From assembly GCA_963205005.1 (NCBI GenBank), contig CAUJHW010000101.1, forward strand, positions 1-64,000: a DNA stretch of 64,000 bases. Direction: 5' to 3'. Below are positions 1-8,756 of the stretch, in pieces (position 1 is the first letter of the stretch; each line of letters begins with the position of its first letter). The notes below the pieces were generated by a model that saw only the letters and a list, made by a program, of their open reading frames with translations, did no database searches and was not told the origin of the DNA. A program made the translations under genes and the position numbers. Source of the stretch: Pseudomonadota bacterium. Lineage in GTDB: Bacteria; Pseudomonadota; Alphaproteobacteria; Caulobacterales; Caulobacteraceae.

Positions 1-60
1 GCTCAGCGCGAAGGCGCCGAGGAGAGCGGAAAATGTGATCTTCAGTTTGTTGTCGAGCAT
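1..60 (-). CDS. N-terminus of an exported or membrane protein (partial)
   Basis: An ATG at 60 on the minus strand opens a frame that stays open to the window edge. The 20 visible residues begin MLDNKLKITFSALLGAF: a short basic start, then a hydrophobic run like a signal peptide or first membrane helix. AGGAA lies about 10 bases upstream and supports the start. Only this N-terminus is visible, so no function can be given. Confidence 0.5.
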   Translation of the reverse strand, partial: MLDNKLKITFSALLGAFALS

Positions 61-397
61 CTGTCGCCAGTTCCTGGTTGGTCTAGCACGATTGGCCGGA
101 GGGTCGTCGCGCGAGAGCGTCTCCACCCTAGTTGAAACATGCCCTGTATCCCAACCCGCTTTCGCGCGCTGTTCAGCAGGGCCGCTATCGCTGCGCCCGA
201 CCCGTAACGCGGACTCCCAACTTATGGCAGGGATTGGCGTTTCTGTGGTGCGGACGGCCTTGAAGCGCCACGAGGGAACCCCAAAGTCTTACCGCTTTGT
301 TAGGAAGCGGCCTCGACCCTTTGGCAACCCCTTGTCGAAGCGTCAAGGGGCAGAAGCTTCCGCGATCGATGACATTTTGCGGACTGTCCGCAAGGAT

Positions 398-410
398 TGT
401 GCGCTGCACA
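398..410. promoter_or_regulatory. Short palindrome TGTGC-N3-GCACA
   Basis: A perfect 5+3+5 inverted repeat (TGTGC GCT GCACA) lies 50 bases left of a second TGC-rich palindrome. The pair may be binding sites for a dimeric regulator; the regulator is not known. Confidence 0.3.
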
Positions 411-459
411 CGCAAGAAGCGGCGAACGCCCGCCGTTTCACCATCGCGGAAACCGCAAC

Positions 460-478
460 ATTGCTGCAGTGCAGCAAT
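460..478. promoter_or_regulatory. Perfect palindrome around CTGC-N3-GCAG
   Basis: A 9-base inverted repeat with a one-base centre (ATTGCTGCA G TGCAGCAAT). Its core fits CTGC-N3-GCAG, the type of site described for the polyhydroxybutyrate regulator PhaR in alphaproteobacteria. No phasin gene is visible next to it, so the assignment to PhaR is a guess. Confidence 0.35.
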
Positions 479-646
479 ATCGGGAAACCTCGGTCGCCCA
501 ATCCGAAGTCCTCGACGAAGACACAGTCTGAGGGGTTTCGCGGCGCCAGAGGCGCCCCCTGATGAACATGTCGGCGCCCGCGCCAGACGCACATGCGCAC
601 AGCCGAAGATCCTCGACGGGACGAGTAGGACATCAGGGGAAAATGA

Positions 647-722
647 TGGTGCCTGGGGGCGGATTCGAACCACCGACACGCGGATTTTCAATCCGCTGCT
701 CTACCAACTGAGCTACCCAGGC
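647..722 (-). tRNA. tRNA-Phe (GAA)
   Basis: Minus strand, 76 bases including an encoded CCA. The acceptor arms GCCTGGG and CCCAGGC pair fully. The anticodon stem GCGGA/TCCGC encloses the loop TTGAAAA with anticodon GAA, and the T loop reads GGTTCGAAT. It lies downstream of yacG in the same direction, an order common in alphaproteobacteria. Confidence 0.97.
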
Positions 723-806
723 CTAGGCCCGCCCTCGCGGGAGCCGCGTCTATAAAAGAGGCCATCCCCGAAGTCCAGCGACGCCGCGAGACGATTTCGT
801 CAGGCC

Positions 807-968
807 TCAGTCTTCGGAGAAGTCGGCGTCTGGGGGGCTCTCATCCTCCTCGGCCGGAATGGCGTAGCGGCCGGTCAGCCATCGCTGGAGATCGACATCG
901 GCGCACCGGCGCGAACAGAACGGCTTGTAGGCCCCCTCCGTGGGCTTGCTGCAGATCGGACAGCTCAT
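807..968 (-). CDS. yacG: DNA gyrase inhibitor YacG family zinc-binding protein
   Basis: This is a 53-residue protein. It starts MSCPICSKP and carries C3-x2-C6 and, after the family-typical gap, C18-x3-C22 (FCSRRCADVD), the four zinc ligands of the YacG family, followed by DLQRWLTGRYAIP, also typical. The acidic tail resembles other YacG proteins. YacG is known in E. coli as a small inhibitor of DNA gyrase. The start overlaps the stop of the upstream RNase gene (ATGA), implying translational coupling in the infA-maf-RNase-yacG operon. Confidence 0.93.
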   Translation of the reverse strand: MSCPICSKPTEGAYKPFCSRRCADVDLQRWLTGRYAIPAEEDESPPDADFSED

Positions 969-2005
969 GCTTCGCTGACCTCCAGGCGCTCCCGCGGGCA
1001 GGCCGCATCCGCCTCGAACGTGAACCGGGCCCCGTATCGGTCAGCGAGGGCGCCGCCGAACGCTGCGGCGGCGCGGGCCACGGACGGGGCGCAGACGGCT
1101 TTCAGACGGGCCCCAGGCCGCGCGAGGGCCTCGCTCTCAAGGCGGCGGACAAGCCGTTGGGCCAGCGCGCGATCTGTCAGCACGCCGCGGGAATCCCGCA
1201 GAAACTCGGCCAACGGGCGGGTCCGGCGAGGAATCAGCAGTTCCATTGTTCCGAAACGGCCCACCGGGCCGATAGCCACACCGGGATTGTCGGCCGCGAA
1301 AGCCAGTCGCGCCGCCGCCAGCAGCGCCAGCCCGTCGTGGCCCCGCCCCACCAGATCGATGACAACGATCCCTCCGAGTCCCTTGAGACGAAGGAGTCGC
1401 GCCGTTTCGGCCAGAGCGGTCAGGTTGGCCTGTCGGGTGACCCTCTTGGCGTCGGCGCCCTGCCGGTCGCCAAGGTCGACATCGACCGCCGTAAGCGCCC
1501 TGGTGGGCTCAATCGCCAGACTCCCGCCGTCCGGCAGTGGGTGGATCGTTTCCAGGACCTCGGCCTCGGCCTCGTCCGCCGCCGCACGGGCCAGACGCCC
1601 CTCGACCAGCTCGGCATCCCGGGCCAATCCCAGGAGGATCGACGGCAGATCCGGTGGGGGGGCCAGCAGGCGCGGCCCGCCCTCCCCCGGCCCGACCATG
1701 CGGGCGACGGCGAGTTTCCCGTCCCGCGGCTCGCCACGGATCTCGATCTCGCAGGCGGCGCCCCGCACCGGCCGCGCGTCCGGCTTGAACGGCATCACCG
1801 CCTGCAGCCCGCCACCCAGATCGAGGAATGCCGTCGCCATGGCCGGCTCGACGTTGGCCACGCGGGCCACGAGACGCGCACCGAACGCCAGACGAAGGTC
1901 ATCGTCGTCACGCTGGATCAGCAGCCTCTCCGGCCGCCCGTCCAGGGTGACCACGCCCCGTGATTCGCCGATGCCCCGGTCGAGGAAGATCCGCCGTTCG
2001 CTCAT
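965..2005 (-). CDS. Short ribonuclease E/G family protein
   Basis: A 346-residue member of the RNase E/G family, endonucleases that cut single-stranded AU-rich RNA. An S1-like segment covers roughly residues 35-90. The metal-binding catalytic aspartates lie in LTAVDVDLG (D175/D177) and GGIVVIDLVG (D217). The protein ends soon after the catalytic region and has no CPxC zinc-link and no degradosome scaffold, so it is shorter than E. coli RNase G (about 489 residues). It overlaps maf upstream and yacG downstream by four bases each. It is probably not the main RNase E; its substrates are unknown. Confidence 0.88.
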   Translation of the reverse strand: MSERRIFLDRGIGESRGVVTLDGRPERLLIQRDDDDLRLAFGARLVARVANVEPAMATAFLDLGGGLQAVMPFKPDARPVRGAACEIEIRGEPRDGKLAVARMVGPGEGGPRLLAPPPDLPSILLGLARDAELVEGRLARAAADEAEAEVLETIHPLPDGGSLAIEPTRALTAVDVDLGDRQGADAKRVTRQANLTALAETARLLRLKGLGGIVVIDLVGRGHDGLALLAAARLAFAADNPGVAIGPVGRFGTMELLIPRRTRPLAEFLRDSRGVLTDRALAQRLVRRLESEALARPGARLKAVCAPSVARAAAAFGGALADRYGARFTFEADAACPRERLEVSEA

Positions 2006-2586
2006 GATCGGCGATACCCGAGGCCCGCAAGAAGGTTGGCCGTCTCGTAGAGCGGCAGGCCGACCACCCCGGAATAGGAGCCCTGAAGGGAGATCACCAG
2101 TGCGCCGGCCCGGCCCTGGATGGCATATCCGCCGGCCTTGCCCACGCCTTCGCCGGAGGCGATGTAGCCGTCGAGTTCGGCCTGCGACAGCCGCTTGAAG
2201 TGCACCCGGGTCTCGACCAGCCGCGCGGCGGCGCGGCCATCCGCGGCCACGACGGCGATTCCCGTCAGGACCTTGTGCGCCCGGCCGGACAGCAGCGCGA
2301 GGCAGGCGCGAACCTCGGCCTCGTCCTCCGCCTTGGGCAACACGCGACGGCCGACGGCGACCACGGTGTCGGCGGCGAGAACGAATGCGCCCGGATGACG
2401 GTCCGCGACAGCCACGGCCTTGGCGGAGGCGAGCCGCAGCGCCAGCCTCCGCGGCGTTTCATCGTCAAGAGCGGACTCATCGAGCTCCGCAGCGTCGACG
2501 GCGTCAGGAATGATCCCGATCTGCCGCAGAAGATCCAGGCGGCGGGGACTGGCGGAAGCCAGGACAAGGCGCGGCTCAGCAGGCAA
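2002..2586 (-). CDS. maf: Maf family nucleoside triphosphate pyrophosphatase
   Basis: A 194-residue cytoplasmic protein with the Maf signature at the N-terminus (LVLASASPRR, with SASPRR at 11-16) and the conserved AADTVV at 71-76, where an aspartate helps bind metal. Maf proteins hydrolyse non-canonical or modified NTPs, or dTTP/UTP, to the monophosphate and pyrophosphate and have been linked to house-cleaning and septum control. Length is normal for the family. It follows infA by 18 bases and overlaps the RNase gene by four bases, so it belongs to the same operon. Confidence 0.94.
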   Translation of the reverse strand: MPAEPRLVLASASPRRLDLLRQIGIIPDAVDAAELDESALDDETPRRLALRLASAKAVAVADRHPGAFVLAADTVVAVGRRVLPKAEDEAEVRACLALLSGRAHKVLTGIAVVAADGRAAARLVETRVHFKRLSQAELDGYIASGEGVGKAGGYAIQGRAGALVISLQGSYSGVVGLPLYETANLLAGLGYRRS

Positions 2587-2604
2587 GGCGGCGCCCCGAT
2601 CGGT

Positions 2605-2823
2605 CTAGCGGACGCGGAAAGTGATGCGGCCCTTGGTGAGGTCGTAGGGTGTCATTTCCACGAGAACCTTGTCGCCGGCCGCCACGCGGATGCGGTTCTT
2701 GCGCATCTTTCCGGCAGTGTGGGCGATGATCTCGTGGTCGTTTTCCAGCTTCACGCGGAACATGGCGTTGGGGAGCACTTCGCTGACCACCCCTGGAAAC
2801 TCCAGCAACTCTTCCTTCGCCAT
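2605..2823 (-). CDS. infA: Translation initiation factor IF-1
   Basis: A 72-residue protein with the full IF-1 OB-fold sequence: [13 protein letters not shown] at the start, [12 protein letters not shown], and [13 protein letters not shown] in the centre. IF-1 binds the ribosomal A site during initiation and helps IF-2 and IF-3 choose the start codon. It is the first gene of the infA-maf-RNase-yacG run, with a 125-base gap to the phosphatase gene upstream that probably carries its promoter. Confidence 0.98.
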   Translation of the reverse strand: MAKEELLEFPGVVSEVLPNAMFRVKLENDHEIIAHTAGKMRKNRIRVAAGDKVLVEMTPYDLTKGRITFRVR

Positions 2824-2948
2824 GCAGGCTCCCGCTTCCTTCAGCGTTTACACATATGACGACGGCTCGCGCCGGATGGCTGCGAGCCGCGTTCTGCACA
2901 TCCCAGTCATAACCCATGCGCGCCGCAAACGTCGATGGGGCCGAGCAC

Positions 2949-3419
2949 TCAGCGGCCAAATCGCTGCGCGATCCGGGCAGCCAGGCTGTCACGGACCTGC
3001 CGGTAGGCATCCAGGCGGTGCTCGCGCGAGCCTTCGGTCAGCGTCGGGTCGTGCGTCGGCCAGTACTCGATCTCGGCGGCCCGCCCACGCGCCAGTTCCA
3101 CCGCCCTGTGCTGCGCCTCCGGCGTCAGCGACACCACCAGGTCGAACGAATCGTCTTCCAGCTCGTCGAAGGTCTTGCAGCGATGCCGGGTGAGATCGAC
3201 GCCCAGCTCCTTCATCACCTCTGCGGCCAGGGGGTCGACCTCCATGTCGTCCTCGTCGGGATCGAAGGCGGCCCGGCGCAGGCCGCAGCTGTCGACGAAG
3301 ATCCGAACCCCGCCGAACCGCTTCAGCAGCGCCTCGGCCATCGGCGAGCGGACCTGGTTGAAATTGCAGCAGAAGAGCACGGCGTCCGGCAGCCGCGTCT
3401 TGTCGGGATCGTCCGACAT
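2949..3419 (-). CDS. Low-molecular-weight protein tyrosine phosphatase family protein
   Basis: A 156-residue cytoplasmic protein with the phosphatase loop CX5R at residues 18-24 (CNFNQVR followed by S) near the N-terminus, and a distal general-acid Asp in PTHDPT (D124). This fold is shared by tyrosine phosphatases and thioredoxin-dependent arsenate reductases. The arsenate enzymes need extra redox cysteines, and C81 and C45 are not in a clear pair, so phosphatase is preferred. It follows the UPF0262 gene by six bases, so the two are probably co-transcribed. Confidence 0.85.
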   Translation of the reverse strand: MSDDPDKTRLPDAVLFCCNFNQVRSPMAEALLKRFGGVRIFVDSCGLRRAAFDPDEDDMEVDPLAAEVMKELGVDLTRHRCKTFDELEDDSFDLVVSLTPEAQHRAVELARGRAAEIEYWPTHDPTLTEGSREHRLDAYRQVRDSLAARIAQRFGR

Positions 3420-3425
3420 CGGCGA

Positions 3426-3905
3426 TCAGCCCCGCCAGTGAAGGGCGCAGATCAGCGTGAAGAGGCGGCGCGCCGTGTCGAGGTCTGTCTCGATCTTGCC
3501 GTTCAGGCGGGTCTGCAGCAGTTGCGACGCTTCGTTGTGCAGCCCGCGGCGACCCATATCGAGGGCCTCGATCTGCGCCGGCGTCGAGTTGCGGATCGCC
3601 TGGTAATAGCTGTCGCAGATCATGAAGTAGTCCTTGATCAGCGCGCGGAACGGCGACAGCGACAGGATATGGCGGCGTTCGTAGGCGGGGCCGCGCACAT
3701 CCAGCACCAGGCGGTTCTCCAGCAGGCCCATCCGCAGGTCGTAGGGCCCGCCCTCGGCGCCTTCTGGATAGAAGTAGTTCTCCTCCAGCAGGTCGAAGAT
3801 GGCGATCTGCCGCTCCTGTTCCTGGTCGCGCGAAACCGCCGCGAGGGACTCTTCGTCCAGCTCGACGGATTGCAGGCGGTGGGTCTTTCGCGCGTCGTCA
3901 GCCAT
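3426..3905 (-). CDS. UPF0262 family protein
   Basis: A 159-residue cytoplasmic protein matching the alphaproteobacterial UPF0262 family: [12 protein letters not shown] near the start, [20 protein letters not shown] in the middle and [16 protein letters not shown] at the end. The function is unknown. The frame extends further upstream, but I chose the Met at 3905 because family members begin close to this point. The gene sits between the hisD side and the LMW phosphatase, a conserved order. Confidence 0.85.
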   Translation of the reverse strand: MADDARKTHRLQSVELDEESLAAVSRDQEQERQIAIFDLLEENYFYPEGAEGGPYDLRMGLLENRLVLDVRGPAYERRHILSLSPFRALIKDYFMICDSYYQAIRNSTPAQIEALDMGRRGLHNEASQLLQTRLNGKIETDLDTARRLFTLICALHWRG

Positions 3906-3980
3906 GCTTCTGGAGCTGAGCTTTATTGCAATCCGGGGGTCCGCGTCATCCCGCTGCGTCATCGCCAGGCCCCGGATATG

Positions 3981-4013
3981 AAAAAACACCCGGCGCTGGG
4001 GGCGCCGAGTGTT
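3981..4013 (-). terminator. Rho-independent terminator for the SH3-domain gene
   Basis: Read on the minus strand, a 12-base stem (AACACTCGGCGC with GCGCCGGGTGTT, one mismatch) closes a five-base loop and is followed directly by a run of Ts. It lies just downstream of the stop codon at 4034. Confidence 0.85.
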
Positions 4014-4033
4014 GATTTCAATGCAGAATTTGA

Positions 4034-4621
4034 TCAGCGGCCGTATGCGTACCGGTCGCCGATCGGGCGGACAAAATCGCCGCGGACGTAGCCGACGCCA
4101 ACGCCGCCCTGCCCGACCAGGATCCAGTCGCTGTTCCGCACCTGGGCCATGGCCTGGAATCGCTCACCGGCCTGCAGGTGGCCCACCCGCGCCGAACGGA
4201 CGCTGGGAGCCGACCGGAGGTTCACCGAACTCTGCGCCACAAAGGCCTGGCCCACCTTGCGATAGCTGGCCGACTGCACGTTGGACGACAGCCGGTAGCC
4301 GCCCTTCGAGTAGGTCGATGATCCGTAGCCGTGTTTCGCCGCGCGATCCTTCTGGGCCTCGCAGCCGATCGCCGAGCCCGCCGCCGCGCCCAGCGCCGCG
4401 CCGGCTACGGTCTCGCCGGTCGCATGACGGCCGCCGACCGCATTGCCCAGCAGCCCGCCGACCACAGCGCCGATGACCGCGCCGCCTTCCTGTTTGCCGC
4501 CCGAGGCCGAGCAGCCGGTGACGCCCGCGCTGGCCGTAGAGGCGCCCGACAGCGCCAGGGCGCCCGCCAGCACCGCGGCGATCGCGCCGCCGCCGAGGGT
4601 CTTGTTCGTATGGATCCGCAT
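4034..4621 (-). CDS. Exported glycine-zipper protein with bacterial SH3 domain
   Basis: A 195-residue protein. Residues 1-32 form a signal peptide ending in ASTASA, then a possible lipid-free mature start. Residues about 46-85 are a glycine zipper ([19 protein letters not shown] and [13 protein letters not shown]) that can span a membrane. Residues about 130-185 form an SH3b-like domain ([13 protein letters not shown]...DWILVGQGG). Such proteins act at the envelope and may bind peptidoglycan. GGAGAT lies upstream of the chosen ATG. The gene has its own promoter gap and terminator, so it is a single-gene unit inserted in the hisD neighbourhood. Confidence 0.8.
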   Translation of the reverse strand: MRIHTNKTLGGGAIAAVLAGALALSGASTASAGVTGCSASGGKQEGGAVIGAVVGGLLGNAVGGRHATGETVAGAALGAAAGSAIGCEAQKDRAAKHGYGSSTYSKGGYRLSSNVQSASYRKVGQAFVAQSSVNLRSAPSVRSARVGHLQAGERFQAMAQVRNSDWILVGQGGVGVGYVRGDFVRPIGDRYAYGR

Positions 4622-4711
4622 GGGGGTATCTCCGTCCGTTGCGTTGTTCCGATGCGCCAAGACTAGAATTCCCAGCCTGAACGCCCCCGGAGCATCACGG
4701 ACAGGAACCGT

Positions 4712-6004
4712 TCAGCTTGGCTTTGGTTGCCCCAGGCGGATCGCGGCCGACCGGGCGTGCGCCGGTAGCCCTTCGGCTTCCGCGAGCGCGATGGTCGCAG
4801 GCGCTAGGCGGGCGAAGGCGGCGGCGTCGCACTTCACCAGAGAGGTGCGCTTCAGGAAATCGTACAGCGAAAGCCCCGAGGAGAACCGCGCCGCCCGGCT
4901 CGTCGGCAGCACGTGATTCGATCCCGCCACATAGTCGCCGATGGCCTCCGGCGTATACCGGCCCAGGAAGATTGCCCCGGCGTGCCGCACCCGGTCGGCG
5001 AGCCGCTCCGGCGCGTCGATCGCGAATTCCACGTGTTCTGGCGCGATGAGGTCGACCAGGCCGGGCGCTTCCTCGAGGGGCGCGATCACGACCGCGCCGT
5101 GGGTCTCCCAGGACGTCCGCGCGTCCTTGCCGGTGGCCAGGGCGCCGAGCTGTTCCTCGACACAGGCCGCCACCCGTTCGGCGAAGGCGCTGTCGTCTGT
5201 GATCAGGATCGACTGCGCGGCCGGGTCGTGCTCGGCCTGCGACAGCAGGTCCGCAGCGATCCAGTCCGGATCGTTCTGGCCGTCCGCCACGACCACGATC
5301 TCCGAAGGTCCGGCCAGGGCGTCGATGCCGACCACGCCGTATACGCGCCGCTTGGCCGCCGTGACGAAGGCGTTGCCGGGGCCGACGATCTTGTCGACCG
5401 GCCGGATGGGGCCCGCGCCATAGGCCAGGGCCGCGACCGCCTGCGCGCCGCCGACCCGCCAGATCTCGCTGACACCGGCCGCCTGGGCCGCCGCCAGCAC
5501 GGCCGGCTGCAACCGCCCCGGCGGCGTCACCATGGCGATCCGCTCCACGCCCGCGGCGGACGCCGGAACGGCGTTCATCAGCACGGTGGAGGGATAGGCC
5601 GCCCGACCGCCAGGCACGTAGATCCCGACCGATTCCAGCGGCGTCCAGCGCCAGCCCAGCTGGACCCCGGCGTCATCGGTGAACTGCTGGTCCGCCGGCC
5701 GCTGGCGTTCGTGATAGGCCCGGATCCGCGCCGCTGCGAAGGCAATGGCCTCGCGCACGTCCGGCGCACAGGCCGCCGCGCCCTCGGCGATCTCGTCCGC
5801 GGAAACCCGCAGGGTCTCCTCGGTAAGTTCGACCCGGTCGAACTCGCGCGCGAACCGCAGCAGCGCGGTGACCCCTTCCGTCCGCACGGCGTGCAGGACG
5901 TCGCGGACGATGAGGTCGACCTCATCGGGCGTCTCGCGACGCTCTGCGACGAAGTCTGCGAAGGCGCCCGCGAACCCGGGCTGGTCGAACTGGAAACGGC
6001 GCAT
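4712..6004 (-). CDS. hisD: Histidinol dehydrogenase
   Basis: A 430-residue enzyme that oxidises L-histidinol to L-histidine in two NAD-dependent steps, the last reactions of histidine synthesis. Family motifs visible are GIYVPGGRAAYPSTVLMN, GPGNAFV, AGPSEIVVVAD, the zinc-binding SQAEHDP and the later APEHVEF, and the C-terminal SNHVLPTS. The length is normal. It lies 40 bases downstream of the DUF2948 gene and reads in the same direction as murA, forming the conserved murA-DUF2948-hisD group. Confidence 0.98.
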   Translation of the reverse strand: MRRFQFDQPGFAGAFADFVAERRETPDEVDLIVRDVLHAVRTEGVTALLRFAREFDRVELTEETLRVSADEIAEGAAACAPDVREAIAFAAARIRAYHERQRPADQQFTDDAGVQLGWRWTPLESVGIYVPGGRAAYPSTVLMNAVPASAAGVERIAMVTPPGRLQPAVLAAAQAAGVSEIWRVGGAQAVAALAYGAGPIRPVDKIVGPGNAFVTAAKRRVYGVVGIDALAGPSEIVVVADGQNDPDWIAADLLSQAEHDPAAQSILITDDSAFAERVAACVEEQLGALATGKDARTSWETHGAVVIAPLEEAPGLVDLIAPEHVEFAIDAPERLADRVRHAGAIFLGRYTPEAIGDYVAGSNHVLPTSRAARFSSGLSLYDFLKRTSLVKCDAAAFARLAPATIALAEAEGLPAHARSAAIRLGQPKPS

Positions 6005-6044
6005 GGGCGCTCTTTAGCGATCCCGGCCCGCCAAGGCCACCGGC

Positions 6045-6470
6045 TCAGGCCCCGTGCGTGGGGGCGCGCGGCGTCGGCCAGGGTTGCGAGATGTCGGCGA
6101 GCACAGCGTCGATGCATTCGACCACCACCCGCAGCTCTCCCCCGGCAGCGAAGGTCAGCGTCAGGATACCGCCCGGAGGCTCACCGGGCTCAAATCCGAT
6201 GGACAGAAGCTCGATCACCGCGTCCCGCTGGTCCCGACGGATTTTCCGCGCCTGAACCTGAAGCACACCGCAGATCTGCAGGGCGGAGCGGACCCGCTGA
6301 CGGACTCCCGCCTCCCACCGATACCGGTTCACCGCGAGGGTCAGCCGCCGCCCTCCGGCTTCCCAGGCAATGTCACCGACCTTGGCGATGGCGTCCTGCA
6401 GCGCAGCCGAGATCACGGCCAGGTCGACCTCGTCTTCCGCCAGCAGTCGCAACGCGGGCGCCTCGGCCAT
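6045..6470 (-). CDS. DUF2948 family protein
   Basis: A 141-residue cytoplasmic protein of the DUF2948 family: LRLLAEDEVDLAVISAALQDA at the start, then RRLTLAVNRYRWE and a C-terminal half with hydrophobic strands ending VECIDAVLADISQPW. No catalytic motif is known. It sits three bases after murA and just before hisD, its usual place in alphaproteobacteria, which suggests a conserved but unknown housekeeping role. Confidence 0.9.
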   Translation of the reverse strand: MAEAPALRLLAEDEVDLAVISAALQDAIAKVGDIAWEAGGRRLTLAVNRYRWEAGVRQRVRSALQICGVLQVQARKIRRDQRDAVIELLSIGFEPGEPPGGILTLTFAAGGELRVVVECIDAVLADISQPWPTPRAPTHGA

Positions 6471-6473
6471 GAT

Positions 6474-7769
6474 CTACTCGACTTCCGCCTCGACGCCTTC
6501 GCCCTTGAGCCGGCGGATCTGCGCCCCACAGGCGCTGAGCTTCTCTTCCAGCCGCTCGAAGCCGCGGTCCAGATGATAGACGCGGTTGACGATGGTCTCG
6601 CCCCGCGCCGCGAGGCCGGCGATCACCAGGCTGACCGAAGCCCGCAGGTCGGTGGCCATGACCTGCGCGCCTTCCAGGGAATCGACCCCGCGGACATGCG
6701 CCTCGCCGCCGTGGACCGTGATGTCGGCCCCCAGTCGACCGAGTTCGGGCACATGCATGAAGCGGTTCTCAAAGATGGTCTCGCGGAAGACGCTCTCGCC
6801 CTCGGCCAGGGTCATCAGCGCCATGAACTGCGCCTGCAGGTCGGTCGCGAACCCCGGATAGGGATCGGTCTGCACCTCCACGGCGCGCAGCCGCCCGCCA
6901 TTGCGCCGGATCGTCAGGCCGTCGTCATGCGGAATCACCTCGACGCCGGCCTCGACCATCTTGTCGAGCAGGGCCTGGATGAAGTCGCTGCGGGTCTTGC
7001 GCAGCCGGACCTCGCCGCCCGCCATCGCCGCGGCGAGCGCGAAGGTGCCGGTTTCGATGCGGTCGGGAATCACCGAATGGGTCGCGCCCGTCAGGCGGCT
7101 GACGCCCTGGATCTGGATCGTGCGCGTACCAGCGCCGGTCACCTTGGCGCCCATGGCGTTGAGGCAGTCGGCCAGATCGGCCAGTTCCGGCTCGGCCGCG
7201 GCGTTCTCCAGCACCGTGTCGCCCTCAGCCAGCACAGCCGCCAGCATCGCGTGCTCGGTAGCGCCCACAGAGTTGAACGGGAAATCGATCACCGCGCCCT
7301 TCAGGCCCCGCGGGGCCTGGGCGTAGACATAGCCTTCGTGCAGGTCGATCCGCGCGCCGAGCGCTTCCAGCGCCTTCAGGTGCAGGTCCACGGGTCGGGC
7401 GCCGATGGTGCAGCCCCCCGGCAAGGACACCTTCGCCTGCCCTGTCCGCGCCAGCAGCGGACCCAGCACATTGAACGAGGCCCGCATCTGCCGGACGAGG
7501 TCATAGGGCGCGAAGCCGCTGACGATCTCGCGGGTGGTCAGCACCGTCTCCGCGCCGTCCGGCCCATCGCCCTCGACGACTTCGGTTCCCAGCCGCTGCA
7601 GCAGCTTGCCGAGGAACCGGGTGTCGGCCAGCCGCGGCATGTTGGTGAGTCGCAGGGGCTCGTCCGTCAGCAGACTGGCCGCCATCAGCTTGATGGCCGA
7701 GTTCTTGGCGCCGCTGATCGGGATTTCCCCCTGCAGCCGCGCGCCGCCGATGATGGCGATGCGGTCCAA
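6474..7769 (-). CDS. murA: UDP-N-acetylglucosamine 1-carboxyvinyltransferase
   Basis: A 431-residue enzyme that transfers enolpyruvate from PEP to UDP-GlcNAc, the first committed step of peptidoglycan synthesis. The N-terminus has [17 protein letters not shown], with the Lys-Asn pair that binds substrate. The catalytic, fosfomycin-reactive cysteine is C120 in [15 protein letters not shown]. The C-terminal half keeps the internal repeat of the family ([20 protein letters not shown]). It heads the murA-DUF2948-hisD group. Confidence 0.98.
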   Translation of the reverse strand: MDRIAIIGGARLQGEIPISGAKNSAIKLMAASLLTDEPLRLTNMPRLADTRFLGKLLQRLGTEVVEGDGPDGAETVLTTREIVSGFAPYDLVRQMRASFNVLGPLLARTGQAKVSLPGGCTIGARPVDLHLKALEALGARIDLHEGYVYAQAPRGLKGAVIDFPFNSVGATEHAMLAAVLAEGDTVLENAAAEPELADLADCLNAMGAKVTGAGTRTIQIQGVSRLTGATHSVIPDRIETGTFALAAAMAGGEVRLRKTRSDFIQALLDKMVEAGVEVIPHDDGLTIRRNGGRLRAVEVQTDPYPGFATDLQAQFMALMTLAEGESVFRETIFENRFMHVPELGRLGADITVHGGEAHVRGVDSLEGAQVMATDLRASVSLVIAGLAARGETIVNRVYHLDRGFERLEEKLSACGAQIRRLKGEGVEAEVE

Positions 7770-7859
7770 TCGTGATCCTTCGAATTCCGGTTCAGCCGCG
7801 CGCCGCGGGGCGCTTCGGTCGCGGTTATCTAGCCTGCGCGCCGCACGCGCGCAAAGCGG

Positions 7860-8006
7860 TCAATCCGTGGAGGTCCTGTCAGGTTTCGGCGCAGGCGCCG
7901 CGGCCGGCCCGGCCTTGCGGCGGCGCAGGTTGGCCCGCAGCGCCTGGGCGAGCTTCGCCTCCCGCGATTCGGCGGTGTCTCTGCGGTCCTGGTCGCGCTC
8001 GGCCAT
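7860..8006 (-). CDS. Small basic protein, unknown
   Basis: A 48-residue frame, MAERDQDRRDTAESREAKL... then ALRANLRRRKAG and a Pro/Ala-rich tail. The central LAQALRANLRRRKA is like short conserved proteins next to murA in Caulobacterales. There is a helix-rich, strongly basic centre and no membrane segment. The reading frame lies between murA and tRNA-Thr. It is probably real but its function is unknown. Confidence 0.6.
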   Translation of the reverse strand: MAERDQDRRDTAESREAKLAQALRANLRRRKAGPAAAPAPKPDRTSTD

Positions 8007-8102
8007 GCCCTGAGGTGCGGCGGCGCGTTCCGGGCGTCAAGCGTCGATGGCCGATATTAAGGCTTCACGCCGCGGCCGGGTACCGCTATAGCGCCCGCCT
8101 TC

Positions 8103-8177
<75 letters not shown>

Positions 8178-8183
8178 TCCCTT

Positions 8184-8200
8184 CCCTTTGTTTCAAAGGG
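8184..8200 (+). terminator. Hairpin just after tRNA-Thr
   Basis: A perfect 7-base stem, CCCTTTG-TTT-CAAAGGG, begins seven bases after the tRNA and is followed by TTT. It probably ends the tRNA transcript, though the T run is short. The rest of 8201-8475 shows no gene. Confidence 0.55.
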
Positions 8201-8475
8201 TTTGGCGAAGACCCAATCCCCGCATCCAGGCCCCGGGCCTCGGATGCGGGTGTGGGAACCTCCCGGAAATCGCGACTGTCGGATGCGGCAAGCCGGCCGC
8301 TCCGTTGCGTGATGCGCCATCCGCGGTGTTCTGGCCCCGGCGCGGCGTCCGGAACAGCCTGAGACTTCCGGGCCGCGCCCGCCCACGCTGCAGATCGGCC
8401 GTCGGCCCCCGGCCCATCCATCGGATCGGGGACCCGGCAGGGCCCGCTCAGCCGTCTGCAGCTTCGCAGGCGGAG

Positions 8476-8751
8476 TCAGGACTCGGGCAGGGCATTGGCC
8501 AGGGCGGCCAGCTGCGGGTTGTCGGAACGCGACATCGTGCTGCGGTAGGTGGCGGCCACACAGGCACGGTGGGCCTGGATCATCGTGATCATCACGCCTT
8601 CCTTGCGGCAGGTGACCTGCGACGCGGCCCAGACCGCCTGGGCGACCTCCTGGGGCGTCTTGCCGGCGATATTGAGACGAGTGGTTCCGGCCGCCGCCGG
8701 GCTGGCAAGCAGGGCGGCCGCGGTGAGCGCGATGGTGATTGTGCGGATCAT
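8476..8751 (-). CDS. Small secreted protein, possibly UrcA-like
   Basis: A 91-residue protein with a clear signal peptide (MIRTITIALTAAALLASPAAA). The mature part, about 70 residues, has two cysteines (TCRKEG and RACVAATY) that could form a disulfide, and the pattern 'V...AA..C......C' is loosely like UrcA proteins of alphaproteobacteria. GAGG lies about 10 bases upstream of the chosen ATG; the frame runs further upstream but without signal-peptide logic. Function unknown; the UrcA assignment is weak. Confidence 0.65.
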   Translation of the reverse strand: MIRTITIALTAAALLASPAAAGTTRLNIAGKTPQEVAQAVWAASQVTCRKEGVMITMIQAHRACVAATYRSTMSRSDNPQLAALANALPES

Positions 8752-8756
8752 GGTGA

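Larger units (their letters stand above)
61..646. other. Intergenic stretch with two TGC-rich palindromes
   Basis: Between the partial gene at the left edge and tRNA-Phe I see no convincing coding sequence; the open frames here have no recognisable protein features. The stretch holds two short palindromes (398-410 and 460-478), described separately, and a short inverted GGCGCC repeat near 541-556. It is probably leader and promoter DNA for the gene at the left edge. Confidence 0.4.

Noticed and set aside
2949..3419. Arsenate reductase for the CX5R protein
   Set aside because: No clear pair of redox cysteines besides the catalytic one, and no ars genes nearby; phosphatase is the safer call.
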